In this document: positions 23,200 to 35,366 of the stretch, one piece after another
Layout: the number at the start of each line of letters is the position of its first letter
Position numbering within the stretch: the stretch's first letter is position 1
Source: Erinaceus europaeus
Lineage: Eukaryota; Chordata; Mammalia; Eulipotyphla; Erinaceidae
NCBI RefSeq assembly: GCF_950295315.1
Contig: NC_080166.1
Span: forward strand, 102,040,999 to 102,104,998
Reading direction: 5' to 3'
Length of the DNA: 64,000 nucleotides
Notes under the pieces: model-generated
What the model was told of the DNA's origin: nothing
The model's input: the letters and a program-made list of their open reading frames with translations, nothing else
Database searches by the model: none
Program-made: the position numbers and the translations under genes

Positions 23200-23705
23200 T
23201 ATTCTTCTTCTAACTATGCTAACATCTCCCCAGACAATACCTTGGTTCCACATGCATGTTAGCTGTCAGAGTCAGGCAAAAACCAGTAAAGTCATGGGCT
23301 CTTTGGAATATACCTAAAATAGACCTACTAGCTTTTTCCAAAATGGAGGACACCCCCCTACCCCAATCTTCATCTGTAATATTCCAGCTTTAAGGTTCAT
23401 GATTAGTCAACAATTTGTTCTGCTTTAAATCTTAATTCTTTTTCAGTCACCAGTTTCCAGATGCTACCATGATAACAACCTGACTTCCCTAGGCAGACAA
23501 CTCCACCAGTATGTCCTGGAACTCTGCCTCCCCAGAGCCCTGCCCCACTATGAAAAGAGAAAGAGTGAGAGGCTGGGAGTATGGATCAACCTGACAATGC
23601 CCATGTTCAGAAAGGAAGCTATTACAGAAACCAGAGCTTCTACCTTTTGCACCCCATAATGACCCTGGGTCCATACTCCCAGAGGTATAAAGAATAAGAA
23701 AATTT
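23200..23705 (+). mobile_element. Old L1 3' UTR, left part
   Basis: TCCCCAGACAATACC, TAAAGTCATGGGCTCTTTGG and GTCACCAGTTTCCAGATGC match the long L1 3' UTR at 50476-51870. The element resumes after a nested insertion, at 25018-25116, with GGATGGGATACAGAG and its final A-rich end. Confidence 0.8.
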
Positions 23706-25017
23706 TCTAGGGCACCAAAGTAATAACCCTGAGGTGAGGGGTAGACATGAAGCTTCCTGGGACAGTGGGGGGTGGGAGTGGGTGGGAGGGATGGGTCACA
23801 GTCCTTTGGTGGTGGGAATGGTGTTTATGTACAATACTAGTAAAATGTAGTCATATAAATCCATAATTAATACGAGAGGGGAAAATTAATTGTATGTCTC
23901 GAAGTTTTTCAAAACACAAACTGAATCTTTTTAATATATAGGCTGTGTATTTGATATGCAGACTCTCTCAAAAGCCTAGACCAAGTAGATCAGAAGCAAC
24001 CAATAGCACAGCTATATACAAGATACTAGGTACTGTACAGCAAACCCTAACAAAAGGACTTTTCAAAGTTAACCCAATTACCAAATAATGTGATGATAAC
24101 ATTAACTATTGATTGTCTTTTTGAACCCTAAGACAGCAGGAACCTCACATCTCCACTATAGAGCCTCTACTTCCCCCAGTCCTGGAACCATTGGATAGGG
24201 CCCATTTTCCCGTATGCCTCTCCCAATCCATATCAAATAATATTGCATCTGCCGATCACAACCTAACCAACACAACGATTGCCACCTCAACATGCTTCAC
24301 TTCAGACTGTGTCCAGAGACTACACGTGTGGAATGACAACCCTTCAGCTTCATTACTCGGGTGAGACCTTTCCTTTCATAGGATACTCTAATTCCATCTC
24401 AGGTGGTTCACTTTCTAACAAATTCCCAAAACCTAGATATACATCAGTTTCTGTGAGAGAGAGCATATGTCCACATGTATCCATAAACTACTGCAAAATA
24501 TATACTTGAAAGCAGAAGTACACTAGAGTTTGCAGTGAGTACCCCCCCCCCCCCCCCAAGACTTCCTCTCCACTATTCCAAGCTTTGGGTCCATGATTGC
24601 TTAACAACTTTTTTGGCTTCGTATGTTAACTCTCTTTTCAGTCACCAGGTTCCAGATGTCATCAGGATGCCGGTCAGGCTTCCCTAGACTGAAGACCCCA
24701 CCAATGTGTCCTGGAGCTCTGCTTCCTCAGAGACCCACCCTACTAGGGTAAGAGAGAGGCAGACTGGGAGTATGGACCGACCAGTCAACACCCATGTTCA
24801 GCGGGGAAGCAATTACAGAAGCCAGACCTTCTACCTTCTGCAACCCACAATGACCCTGGGTCCATGCTCCCAGAGGGATAGAGAATGGGAAAGCTATCAG
24901 GGAAGGGGGTGGGATATGGAGATGGGTGGTGGGAATTGTGTGGAATTGTACCTCTCCTACCCTATGGTTTTGTTAATTAATACTTTCTTAAATAAAAAAA
25001 AAGAGAAAAAAAAAAGA
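23706..25017 (+). mobile_element. Young L1 3' UTR nested in an older L1
   Basis: It starts TAGGGCACCAAAGTAATAACC, runs through TAGACATGAAGCTTCCTGGG, GATTGTCTTTTTGAACCC and TGACCCTGGGTCCATGCTCC, and ends in an A-rich tail near 25017. AGAAAATTTTC before it and AGAAAAATTTC after it look like a target duplication with one mismatch. The poly-C at 24542-24557 is an expansion private to this copy. There is no coding capacity; open frames in it recur in every copy. Confidence 0.85.
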
Positions 25018-25116
25018 AAAATTTCAAGGAAAAGGATGGGATACAGAGATAAAATTGTATCCCTCTTATTCTATGCTCTTATCAATATTTCTACTTTATA
25101 AATACAATTTTAAAAA
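25018..25116 (+). mobile_element. Old L1 3' UTR, right part
   Basis: AAAGGATGGGATACAGAGAT and GTATCCCTCTTATTCTATGC, with an end near TTTATAAATACAATTTTAAA, complete the older element begun at 23200. Confidence 0.75.
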
Positions 25117-25829
25117 GAAAGGGAAATTTTTCCCAAGGTAAAAAAGGAAAATAGATAATGTTTTTATAGACAAATTAAAAACAGAAGTAATTATACCTAA
25201 AGATACTTCAGCACATCAGTTTAATCACATGAATGTGATGAAGTAATTCTGAACTCAAAGTTAATAGGTGAAGTGTTTTGTTAATTTATGCATAGGCAAA
25301 CTACTATTTATGGAGCTGAAACAAAGTTTTAATATTCAATATAGCAAATTGGACTCTAGACAATGCTAGTGACAGGATCAGTGAGTAGTTAATTATATCA
25401 GCATCACAAATCAATGCAGAGCTTATCAATAACTTATTGACACCTGAGAATAGGTTGGCAGAAATGGGCACAGAATCTTAATTCAGATACATGGACATTA
25501 ATAAAGTAAGTCAGAAATTTTAATTTTCTTCATGTCTGAAAACATTAATAACTGAATAAAAATGGCTGGAATTTTGAATTTTCATAAAAAATATAATTTT
25601 TTGTTGAAGTAAAGGTTATCATAGATCACTGTCATTTCTTGTAAAATATTTATGTTCATTCAAAACATATCTTTTTCAATAAGTCTAACTTAATTAACAG
25701 ACCTCTATAATAGTTTATTCAGCACATTACTGTGTGATGCCTTCAGAAAAACTATGATGCATTATTTTTATTGATTATAGGTATTTATTAATTCATTATT
25801 TATTAATATTTATTAATAACTATATTTAT
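25117..25829. other. AT-rich single-copy DNA
   Basis: No gene recognised. A TATTAATATTTATTAATAA run at about 25785-25820 precedes the next L1. Confidence 0.5.
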
Positions 25830-26850
25830 CTTTTTTATTTAAGAAAGGATTAATTAACAAAACCATAGGGTAGGAGGGGTACAATTCCACACAATTCCCA
25901 CCACCCAATCTCCATATCCCACCCCCTCCCCTGATAGCTTTCCCACTTTCTATCCCTCTGGGAGCATGGACCCAGGGTCATTGTGGGTTGCAGAAGGTAG
26001 AAGGTCTGGCTTCTGTAATTGCTTTCCCGCTGAACATGGGTGTTGACTGGTCGGTCCATACTCCCAGTCTGCCTCTCTCTTTCCCTAGTAGGGTGGGTCT
26101 CTGGGGAAGCGGAGCACCAGGACACATTGGTGGGGTCTTCAGTCTAGGGAAGCCTGGCCGGCATCCTGATAACATCTGGAACCTGGTGACTGACAAGATA
26201 GTTAACATACAAAGCCAAACAAATTGTTGAGCAATCATGGACCCACAGGTTGGAATAGTGGAGAGGAAGTGCTAGGGGGGTACTCACTGCAAACTCTAGT
26301 GTACTTCTGCTTTCAAGTATATATTTTGCAGTAGCTTATGGATATGTGTAAACATATGCTGTCTCTCAAAGAAACGTTTGTATATCTAGGTTTTGGGACT
26401 TTGTTAGAAAGTGAACCACCTGAGATGGAATTAGAGTATCCTATGAAAGGAAAGGTCTCACCCGAGTAATGAAGCTGAAGGGTTGTCATTCCACACGTGA
26501 AGTCTCTGGACACAGTCTGAAGTGAAGCATGTTGAGGTGGCAATCATTGCGTTGGTTAGGCTGTGATCGGCAGATGCAATATTATTTGATATGGATTGGG
26601 AGAGACATATGGGAAAGTGGGCCCTATCCAATGGTTCCAGGACTGGGGGAAGTAGAGGCTCTTTAGTGGAGATGTGAGGTTCCTGCTGTCTTAGGGTTCA
26701 AAAAGACAATCAATAGTTAATGTTATCATCACATTATTTGGTAATTGGGTTAACTTTGAAAAGTCCTTTTGTTAGGGTTTGCTGTACAGTACCTAGTATC
26801 TTGTATATAGCTGTGCTATTGGTTGCTTCTGATCTACTTGGTCTAGGCTT
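25830..26850 (-). mobile_element. Young L1 3' UTR, 5'-truncated
   Basis: It reads in reverse from TTTTTTATTTAAGAAAGG through CAATTCCCACCACCCAATC, ATGGACCCAGGGTCATTG and CAAAAAGACAATCAATAG to GATCTACTTGGTCTAGGC, where it stops at the poly-T of the adjoining SINE. The order is the same as at 31053-32318. No ORF1 or ORF2 sequence remains. Confidence 0.88.
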
Positions 26851-27057
26851 TTTTTTTTTTATATTTATTTTATTTATTTATTCCCTTTTGTTGCCCTTGT
26901 TGTTTTATTGTTGTAGTTATTGGATAGGACAGAAAGAAATGGAGAGAGGGAGGGGAAGACAGAGAGGGAGAGAGAAAGACAGACACCTGCAGACCTGCTT
27001 CACCGCCTGTGAAGCGACTCCCCTGCAGGTGGGGAGCCGGGGTTCGAACCGGGATCT
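26851..27057 (-). mobile_element. SINE-A, short-tail, 5'-truncated
   Basis: Poly-T and TTTATTCCCTTTTGTTGCCC start it. The body is complete, with CACCGCCTGTGAAGCGACTC, and it ends at GGTTCGAACCGGGATC, so the A-box end of the head is missing. It shares its poly-A side with the L1 to its left. Confidence 0.9.
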
Positions 27058-27470
27058 TATGCTGCATGTCTACTTCAATATACATTATTTTAACATATAA
27101 ACATACTGTGTGTATATATAACATACATATAATGCAATAAATAAAACCTGAAATTGTAAGTACAGCAAATGCTTCAGCATTTTCTTCTCTGTATCTTTCT
27201 CTTTATATCTCCTTTTTTCTCTAATTAAAACACCATATATATTATTTCTAATTCAGGCCAAAATATTTATCATCTGAATCAAGTAACTTAATTTCTACTA
27301 ATAAAACATTTTAACAGTAAGAAACAAATTCAAAGTCCAGAATGTAGACGACCAGGAGCTATGATACATTCTTAAATTTAATGATAATTTCAAATGTGAT
27401 TCCTGAGAAGACACAGAACAGAATAAATAATGCTAAAAGTAACTTTCATAATCATTTTATATATATATAT
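27058..27470. other. AT-rich single-copy DNA
   Basis: No gene or repeat that I can support. Confidence 0.5.
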
Positions 27471-27592
27471 TAGGCCATGTGGTGGCACACCTGGATAAGC
27501 ACACACATTACAATGTCAAAAAACCTGTGCAAAACCCCAGTTTCCACCTCAGGTACGAAGGTTCACGAATAATAAAGCAGTACCACAAGTCT

Positions 27593-27628
<36 letters not shown>

Positions 27629-27745
27629 ACCACAAGTCTCAGTCTCTCTCTCTCTCTCTCTCTCTCTGCACCAGTCTCTCCCTTTCCTCTCATTTTATTC
27701 CTCTGTCTCTATCCAATAAGTAATAAAATAAAAATAAACTTTTAA
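27471..27745 (+). mobile_element. SINE-B with internal duplication
   Basis: GGCCATGTGGTGGCACACC starts the head. The pyrimidine body holds the block AGTACCACAAGTCTCAGTC plus a CT run twice (about 27580-27625 and 27627-27667). The tail is AATAAGTAATAAAATAAAAA. Confidence 0.87.
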
Positions 27746-28149
27746 AATTAGAGTTAGTATAAAACTAAAAACTAACCAAATGAAATTAGAAAACTTAATT
27801 TTACATTAGAAAGAAATGTGAAATAAAAATTAGAAAATTAAATCAGAAATTAAAGAAATAAAAATAAAATGCTGAATTTGAGACTCAAAAAACAAATGAA
27901 AATAAAGATAAGCTTATGGTAATACATGATATCCATCATACCACTAGTATAAATCTCAGAAAGATAAAAATGGAATTAATAATAGTGGGAATTTTTTTTT
28001 CAAAATTTAGAAAGATGTCAATTTACACAATTTGGAGCTCACCATAACAAAACAGAACAGATTTTGAAGAAAATATCATCTACATACATCAAAACTAACA
28101 TGTGAATAAAATAGAATTTATTGATATAAGTCATAGAAAAATGAAAAAT
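27746..28149. other. A-rich single-copy DNA
   Basis: The plus strand is unusually A-rich at 27750-27905 (GAAATTAGAAAA-like phrases). No gene recognised. Confidence 0.5.
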
Positions 28150-28392
28150 AGGAGGCCGAGTGGTGATGCACCTGGTTAAGCGCACATGTTAGAGTGTATA
28201 AGCCTCTGTTTCCCACCTGCATGGGGAAAGCCTTGCAAGTGGTGAAGCTGTAGGTGTCTCTCTATTTCCACCCCTCTCTATCACCTTCCCTCTGGATTCC
28301 TGGCTGTCTCTATCCAGTAAATAAATCAAAATAATGAGGGTTTCTGGCTGTCTCTATCCAATAAATAAATAAATATATATATAAAAAAAGAA
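28150..28392 (+). mobile_element. SINE-B with duplicated 3' end
   Basis: The head GGAGGCCGAGTGGTGATGC is followed by CACCTGGTTAAGCGCACATG. The end CTGGCTGTCTCTATCCAGTAA recurs at about 28344 after a short spacer, so the tail is partly duplicated. Confidence 0.88.
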
Positions 28393-29404
28393 AAATGATA
28401 AATATCACTTGGAGTTCTGATAAGAATAATGGAGCACTAGTTTCTTAGACAGAAGAAAAATGTCTTTGATTTTTCTATATTAAGTAAAAATTGAACTTCA
28501 TGATAAGTTCAATATATTTGTGTTATATGTTATCAATATATTCATGTGGATGAAAGAAGTAATAGGCCCTTCCCAGATGAGAGGTACAAGATGCCAAAAT
28601 AGCTTCATTGGTTAAAAATTAAATGAAGCCAGAAGGAAAATATATCTTCAGGTTTTTGTGAAACTATTGGAAATGGAAAATATATGTGCAAAAATAAATT
28701 AGTACAGGCTCTTTTCTATTTAAAAGTGACTGTATGCTACTAAGTAAAAATTTATTGTAATATTTGGAGTTATTTACATATAAAGCATACATCATACACA
28801 GTAAAGAGAAATGCATGGAAAAGACTCATGTGAAATATTTTATTAGTGTGTGACATAATATTTGCTAGACAGAAACATTTATTGTAATGTTTTCTTTCCT
28901 ATGGAAATCATAAAGAAAAATAAAAAGGTATAAATTTGACAATAAGTAAATGAAATTACAAATATGTATATCATTAAAATGGCAGTGAATGTAAAGCCAG
29001 AGGCAAAGTAGTAAACAATAAATAAATGGTTATGCACATTTAATCAAATCAAATAATTAAGTGGTTCACCAACAATTACATGCTAATTAATTAAACAATG
29101 ACATTAATAGTCATACATGAAGATAGATATACCCTGTAAAAGAAAATATTTCCAACAACAAAAATATGGGATTCACAGTGTTTGGCAGACACCTATCATG
29201 TAAAGATGAGAAATTGTCCTGGATACCATTAACTGCCAAATAAGATGGTAAAAAAGAAGTACTACCTTATATTTTATCCAAAGGAGTAGAGAAGGCCATT
29301 AAAGTATACTATAACTGTGAAATGCTTTTCTTTTAGCTTAGATTTGATGAAAATGATTATTGTGAAACATTTAAGACAAACCTGTATCTTCACTTAAACA
29401 AAGA
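28393..29404. other. AT-rich single-copy DNA
   Basis: No gene, RNA gene or clear repeat. Confidence 0.5.
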
Positions 29405-29630
29405 AGGGGCCTGGTGGTGGCGCCATGCACCTGGTTGAGCACACATATTACAATGTGCAAGGTCCCAGGTTCAAGCATCAGGTCTCCAACTACAGGGGGA
29501 AAGCGTTGTGAGAGGTGAAGACGTGTTGTAGGTGTCTCTCTGTCTCTCTCTTGCTCTCTATCACCCCCTTCTCTCTCAGGTTCTAGCTGTTTCTGTCCAA
29601 TAAATAAAATTAAAAATAAATAATACAAAT
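29405..29630 (+). mobile_element. SINE-B
   Basis: GGGGCCTGGTGGTGGCGCC, then CACCTGGTTGAGCACACATA, CCCAGGTTCAAGCATCAGG (B-box), the CT-rich body and the tail CCAATAAATAAAATTAAAAA. Confidence 0.93.
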
Positions 29631-29824
29631 TTTAAAACAAAAATTAATGGAAAAGCATACACACAATACAAACCATATGCATAAAAAGGTGGAGTGATAT
29701 TGCTATGACAACATGAGATGAAACACTAGGTGACAAAGAGTATTCAAAAGAAAGAGGACAGTTTCATAATAATGAAAGGATAATTTATCAGAAAACTGTA
29801 AGTGTCTACTCTAGGGAAATACCT
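29631..29824. other. Single-copy DNA
   Basis: Nothing recognised in this short gap between two SINEs. Confidence 0.5.
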
Positions 29825-30032
29825 TAATGGTTATATAAAAGATTTCCATGCCTAAAATCTTGAGGTCCCAGGTTCAATCCCCAATGCTACCATATGCCAG
29901 AACTCAGCAGTACTCTCAAATCTGCATTCCTTTGTATGTCTCCCCCTCCCTCCCTCCCTCCCTCCCTCTCTACTTTTTTTCCATTCTGTATCACTCATTT
30001 ACTAAAAATAACTAAATCAATAAAATATGTTT
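29825..30032 (+). mobile_element. SINE family C-like with (CCCT)n
   Basis: GAGGTCCCAGGTTCAATCCCC (B-box), then AGAACTCAGCAGTACTCT as in family C, a CCCT tract at about 29942-29971 and an AAATCAATAAAAT end. Confidence 0.7.
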
Positions 30033-30401
30033 TAAAAGTCCCAAGTATGATAAATGTTTATGATCCTAATTGGAGAGCATGGCTATATAAACAAGGCAAA
30101 AAACTGACAAAAGTAAAAGGAGAAATTACTAAGTATGTAAGCAGAGTGAAAACTGTAGCACTTCTCTCTTAGCACCCAAAGCACAGTCAATGGCCAGGGA
30201 GAGAATTCAATGAGTGGAATGCATTCCTTCCAAGCAGGCCTCTAGCTAGACTCCAGTATCACATAAGACCCCATGATGTTTTGATGTATCAGACTTCCTC
30301 TCAACATTTCTTTTAAAGATAATAAATGATATTAAAATAATTCAATAAGTAAGCACAAACTGAGTCCAGACAGTGAGAGCCTATGTGCCTCCCATGTGTT
30401 A
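30033..30401. other. Single-copy DNA
   Basis: Nothing recognised. Confidence 0.5.
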
Positions 30402-30405
30402 AGAA

Positions 30406-30491
<86 letters not shown>

Positions 30492-30492
30492 G
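30402..30492. repeat. (GA)n-(GAAA)n compound microsatellite
   Basis: About 20 GA units pass into about 11 GAAA units. The strongly basic or Ser/Leu/Phe-rich open frames on either strand are artefacts of this tract. Confidence 0.97.
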
Positions 30493-31038
30493 AAAAAATA
30501 AAAGAAAAAAGGGGTGGCAGGGAAATAGTGTCCAACAAGAGTGGTGGAATCACTGTGTAGGCAGGCACAAAGCTCTATAGAGATAAACCTAAAGGGAAAT
30601 AAACAAACACACAAACAAAAGCAATTTATCCACATTGGCCTGTTGAAGAAAAGTAGTTTCATGTATTTGGTGACTCAGAAGCATAAGAAGTGGTTATTAT
30701 ATACTTTAACTTTACAATTGCTTATAATGTTGAGAAGTATTTATAAGATATAGATATCCAACTTGTAGATATTTAACATAGAGAAATGACAATACACATT
30801 GCTAAATTATGTGAGATGCATATCTCTAGCAGCTTGAATTAAATATCCAAATTTCACATCTTCATAGCATGTTAAATAAATTATACTATATTTATCCAGT
30901 GAGAGGTCAACAGTAAAATTAAAGGAACTGTGATACATGAAAGCACCTGAGCAGATCTCAGATACATAATATCCATGGAAAGAATAATTTCAAAACATTG
31001 CAAACTACACCATTTATGTGACATTACTGAAATGACAA
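30493..31038. other. Single-copy DNA
   Basis: Nothing recognised beyond short A-rich runs. Confidence 0.5.
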
Positions 31039-31052
31039 AATAATAGTTACGT

Positions 31053-32318
31053 AGACGGGTAGACATGCGGCTTCCTGGGCCAGTGGGGGATGGGGGTGGG
31101 TGGGTGGGATGGGACACAGTCTTTTGGTGGTGGGAATGGTGTTTATGTACACTCCTAGTAAAGTGTAGTCATATAGATCACTAGTTAATTAATATGAGAG
31201 GGGGAAAATTAATTGTATGTCTCGAAGTTTTTAAAACATAGACTGAGTCTTCTTAATATATAGGCTTTGTATTTGATATGCAGACTCTCTCAAAAGCCTA
31301 GACCAAGTAGATCAGAGGCAACCAGTGGCACAGCTATTTACAAGATACTGGGTACTGTACAGCAAACCTAACAAAAGGACTTTTCAAAGTTAACCCAATT
31401 ACCAAATAATGTGATGATAACATTAACTATCGATTGTCTTTTTGAACCCTAAGACAGCAGGAACCTCACATCTCCACTATAGAGCCTATATTTCTCCCAG
31501 TCCTGGAACCTTAGGATAGGGCCCATATTCCCGCATGCCTCTCCCAATACATATCAAATAATATTGCATCAGCCCATCGCAACCTAATCAACGCAACGAT
31601 TGCCACTTCAACATGCTTCAGCTCAGACTGTGTCCAGAGACTTCACGTGTGGAATGACAACCCTTCAGCTTCATTACTCGGGTGAGACCTTTCCTTTCAT
31701 AGCATTCTCTAATTCCATCCCAGGTGGATGACTTTCTAACAAAGTCCCAAAACCTAGATATACACCAGGTTCTGTGAGAGAGAGCATATGTTCACACATA
31801 TCCATAAACAAGTGCAAAATATATACCTGAAAGCAGAAGTACACTAGAGTTTGCAGTGAGTACCCCCCTAGCACTTCCTCTCCACTATTCCATCCTTTGG
31901 GTCCATGATTGCTCAACAATTTGTTTGGCTTCGTATGTTAACTCTCTTTTCAGCCACCAGGTTCCAGATGTCATCAGGTTGCCGGCCAGGCTGAAGGCCC
32001 CACCAATGTGGCCTGGAGCTCCACTTCCCCAGAGAACCACACTACTAGAGAAAGAGAGAGGCAGACTGGGAGTATGGACTGATCAGTCAATGTCCATGTT
32101 CAGCGGGGAAGCAATTACAGAAGCCAGACCTTCCACCTTCTGCAACCCACAATGACCCTGGGTCCATGCTTCCAGATGGATAGAGAATGGGAAAGCTATC
32201 AGGGAGGGGATGGAATATGGAGATTGGGTGGTGGGAATTGTGTGGAGTTGTACCCCTTCTACCCTATGGTTTTGTTAATTTATCCTTTCTTAGATAAAAA
32301 AATAAATTAAAAAATAAT
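31053..32318 (+). mobile_element. Young L1 3' UTR, 5'-truncated, uninterrupted
   Basis: This is the reference copy for the family in this window. It is 1,266 bp, starts AGACGGGTAGACATGCGG, and is uninterrupted to its A-rich tail. A perfect 14-bp duplication, AATAATAGTTACGT, lies at 31039-31052 and 32319-32332, which shows target-primed insertion. It holds no ORF2 sequence, so it was truncated within or just before the 3' UTR. Confidence 0.93.
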
Positions 32319-32399
32319 AATAATAGTTACGTGAGCTGAGGGTGCTGAGGAGGGGGGTGAGATATAAAGTGCTTACATGAACAATTTCTTTATGGTTTA

Positions 32400-32560
32400 A
32401 GAATGATTTTTCATTTTTATTTATTTTATATTTTATGTATTTAGAAGTATGAGAATCAGTGCATCACTCTGCCATATGCAGTGCTTAATATAAACCTGAG
32501 ACCCCATGCACGCTAGTGCAGTGTTCTACACTACCTGCTATACCACCTCATAGACATATA
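32400..32560 (-). mobile_element. Old SINE or MIR-like element
   Basis: TAAACCTGAGACCCCATGC and CTGCTATACCACCTCA resemble the reverse of an old tRNA-like head. An AT-rich left end, TTTTATTTATTTTATATTTT, would be its tail. Confidence 0.5.
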
Positions 32561-33239
32561 AGAATAATTTGGTACCTTGATTTTACTGTCAATTATACAA
32601 ATCTCTACTTGGGACAGAGATACATTAATGCCAGCACAAATATTTACAGGAATACATGTAAACAAATGATGGAAACTGGAAACTGAGTAAGATATGTAGT
32701 CCAACTCAATGTATCATGTTATTCTTTTGCTGTCCTTCTATGGTTGATATTACATATCACCTGTGAAAATATCTGGACAAAGAGTTCACATGACTCATAA
32801 TAAGTAGGGATACTTACTCTCACACCAAACAATGAAAAAAAACTCTCAAGATTATTTTGAAGAAAGAAATCACTCATAAAGGGTAGGATGTTACATGTTT
32901 CAACTCATATTAAAAGGAAAGAGACAATAACAGCAAGCAGAAAATGATAGATGATTTCTGTATTGGTCAGAAACCATTAAGGGATATGTTTCAGATAGCA
33001 ATATCCTCCTGAGGATATTTAACATATTCTGTATCTTTACTGTAGTGGTGATTTCACAGTACAGAACACTGCACAGAAGTGGCATATCATAAGTGAACCT
33101 TTCTTTACTAAAAGGAAAAGACAGGAGGAAGGTTTTGTTTTGGGAGTGTTTATTTATACTCATAAGACAATTTCTTGAAGGTCATAGTTTAAGTTTTTCT
33201 GTTTCCCTTTTTGTATTTGTTAGACACTGATATTGCATT
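32561..33239. other. Single-copy DNA
   Basis: Nothing recognised. Confidence 0.5.
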
Positions 33240-33425
33240 TTTACAGAGCTGGAAAAATACCTCACTTGGATAATGCATTTGCATTGTCATGCTTATGATC
33301 TACATTCAAGACTGGCCACATCATTGGGGTAAGATTCAGTGTTACCTCTGTGTTTTTGTTTCTATTGCTATATCTATCTGAAAAAGTTGGCCCAGAGTGG
33401 TGAAGCTCCAGAAATACATATTGTT
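33240..33425 (+). mobile_element. SINE family E
   Basis: CACTTGGATAATGCATTTGC, CTACATTCAAGACTGGCC and TGAAAAAGTTGGCCCAGAG parallel the better copy at 37099-37275. Confidence 0.6.
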
Positions 33426-34171
33426 ATATAACAAAATGCAAAACATTTACTCTCTGTTTGAATATACTTCAAAGATGGTTGGGAATCATGTCAAAGATCA
33501 CTTATTCAATTTACTTCTAATTTCTTTCAGTTACAGTTATGCTCAGTGGATGTTTTACATCTGTAAATTCTATGATTAGATCAAAGGTAATTAACAAAAA
33601 GAAAATACTGTTTTGCTTTGACTAGTATGGTCAGAAGCATCAAAAATAGTCATCATTGTTTTCTATAAAGATTGCTGGGAGAATTGATTGGGGAAGATAA
33701 GCTGGAAAAAAAATCATCATTAATACAACATGCTACTTTATTCTATTATTTCATCCTTTTCTTCCATCATTAAACTTATTTTAGTCTAATTTGTCATTAA
33801 TCTAGCAAAAATATGAAACAACATTTTTATTTAGTTGATTTCAAAAGATCACACTTTGTGTGTTTTCACAGACTGAGTTTCCCAGAAGCAGACTCTAAGG
33901 AAAGGAATTGTATGAAATTGGTTTATTAGAAAGGAAGCAGAATTTCCAGGAAAGACCAAGAGGATAAGAAAATAAACCTAGGAAGGCAAAGAGTAAGGAA
34001 AGTCAGAGCTCATACTAGATTGTCTTTCATTCTACTCTATAAATCATTCCAATTAGAAGTCAGTGAAGAAATGCCCCTATAGTGATATGACTGACCAGGC
34101 TTGTCCAGCTATCACAACTGAGCTCCAAGAGATGAAGGGAGTCTCCCACAAAGGCACTCAATGCTTTGGGA
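33426..34171. other. Single-copy DNA, possibly ancient repeat
   Basis: No gene recognised. GTTTCCCAGAAGCAGACTC near 33880, followed by TGGTTTATTAGAAAGGAAG, may be an ancient placental repeat that I cannot name. Confidence 0.4.
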
Positions 34172-34325
34172 GTAAAAGGACAATGATCCTGGGTCCTTAC
34201 TCCCAGAGGAATAAAGAATATGAAAGTTTCTAATGGAGGGGATGGGATGTAGAACTCTGGTCTTGGGAATTATACTCACCCTACAGTCTTATTGATTATT
34301 ATTAACTCAATAAAATAAATAAATA
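34172..34325 (+). mobile_element. Old L1 3' terminus
   Basis: ATGATCCTGGGTCCTTACTC, CCAGAGGAATAAAGAATATG, GGAGGGGATGGGATG and CTCAATAAAATAAATAAAT form a worn version of the last 150 bp of the L1 3' UTR seen elsewhere. Confidence 0.75.

Positions 34326-34364
<39 letters not shown>
34326..34364. repeat. (CA)n microsatellite
   Basis: About 18 CA units directly after an L1 tail. Confidence 0.96.
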
Positions 34365-34365
<1 letters not shown>

Positions 34366-34439
34366 GAGTATACTATGCATGAAGCTGATGAGAAGATACA
34401 ATGATGAAACAACACCAGTATTTTCTGACTAACATTAAA

Positions 34440-35366
34440 TTCTCTACACTAGTGTCTCAGTATGGCTACTAGTCATTATTCAGAAATTAAACACAAGAGT
34501 TTGTTCATTGGGATGAGATGTAGCCAGAATGGTAAAAGTTGTTGCATAGCCTGTAATTGCCATAAAACATATCCGGCAATGGGTGCAGCTTAGGATGTTC
34601 CCTGCTATGATCACATAATACAAGTTCAGACCTACAAGGATGCAGAGGTTACACTGGCTACTGCACTGCATATATGCCTCAAATCAAATTGATAGGGTTT
34701 ACAGTTAACAATATTTACATGCTTTTCCCATATGTGGGAGCTACTCTCTTCCCTGATTTATCTTTTTAGTACTTTTCCCAATTCTGACACCATCTCTCCC
34801 AAACAATATCTTTAGCCCACCTGCATGTTAGCTGTGGGACTCGGGCAAAAATTAGTAAAGTCTTGAACCACTTAGAATATACCTAAAACAGACCTACCAG
34901 CTTTTTTCCAAGAGACCCCAAATCTCATCTGCTATATTCTTGCCTTTAAGTTCCTGATTATTAAACAATATGATCTGCTTTATATTTTAATGCTTTTTCA
35001 GACACTGAGTTCCAAATGCCAACCTGACTTCTCTGGGGAGATGACCTCACTAATGTACCCTGGAACCCAACCTCTCCAGAGCCCTGCCCCACTAGAGAAA
35101 GAGAGAGACAGGCTGGGGGTATGGGTCGAACTGTTAACGCCCATATTCAGCAGAGAAGCAATTACAGAAGCCAGACCTTCCACCTTCTGCACCCCATAAT
35201 GTCCCTTGAACCATACTCCCAGAGGGGTAAAGAATAGGAAAGCTGTCAAGGGGGCAGGGGGCTGGGATACAGAGTTCCAGTGGTGGGAATTGTGTGGAAT
35301 TGTACTCTCTTATCCTATAGTTTTGTCAATATTTTTATTTTATAAATAAATTTAAAAAATCATATC
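34440..35366 (+). mobile_element. Old L1 3' UTR
   Basis: CAGACCTACAAGGATGCAGAGG, CTTTTCCCATATGTGGGAGC, CCATAATGTCCCTTGAACC and the end GTTTTGTCAATATTTTTATTT match the long L1 3' UTR at 50476-51870 in the same order. The terminal 42 bp (35325-35366) recur in inverted form at 35875-35916. Confidence 0.82.

Noticed and set aside
24706..25101. 131-codon open frame
   Set aside because: It lies in the non-coding L1 3' UTR; the same frame fragments appear in every copy (19420, 25850, 56947) with stops at different places.
30383..30662. Highly basic or Ser/Leu/Phe-rich open frames on both strands
   Set aside because: Produced by the (GA)n-(GAAA)n tract.
31053..31075. A fixed 5' end near TAGACATG shared by three L1 ends, as if a separate short element
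   Set aside because: The nested copy at 23706 extends about 35 bases further 5', and the copy at 54875 shows a real L1 5' end, so these are ordinary truncations.
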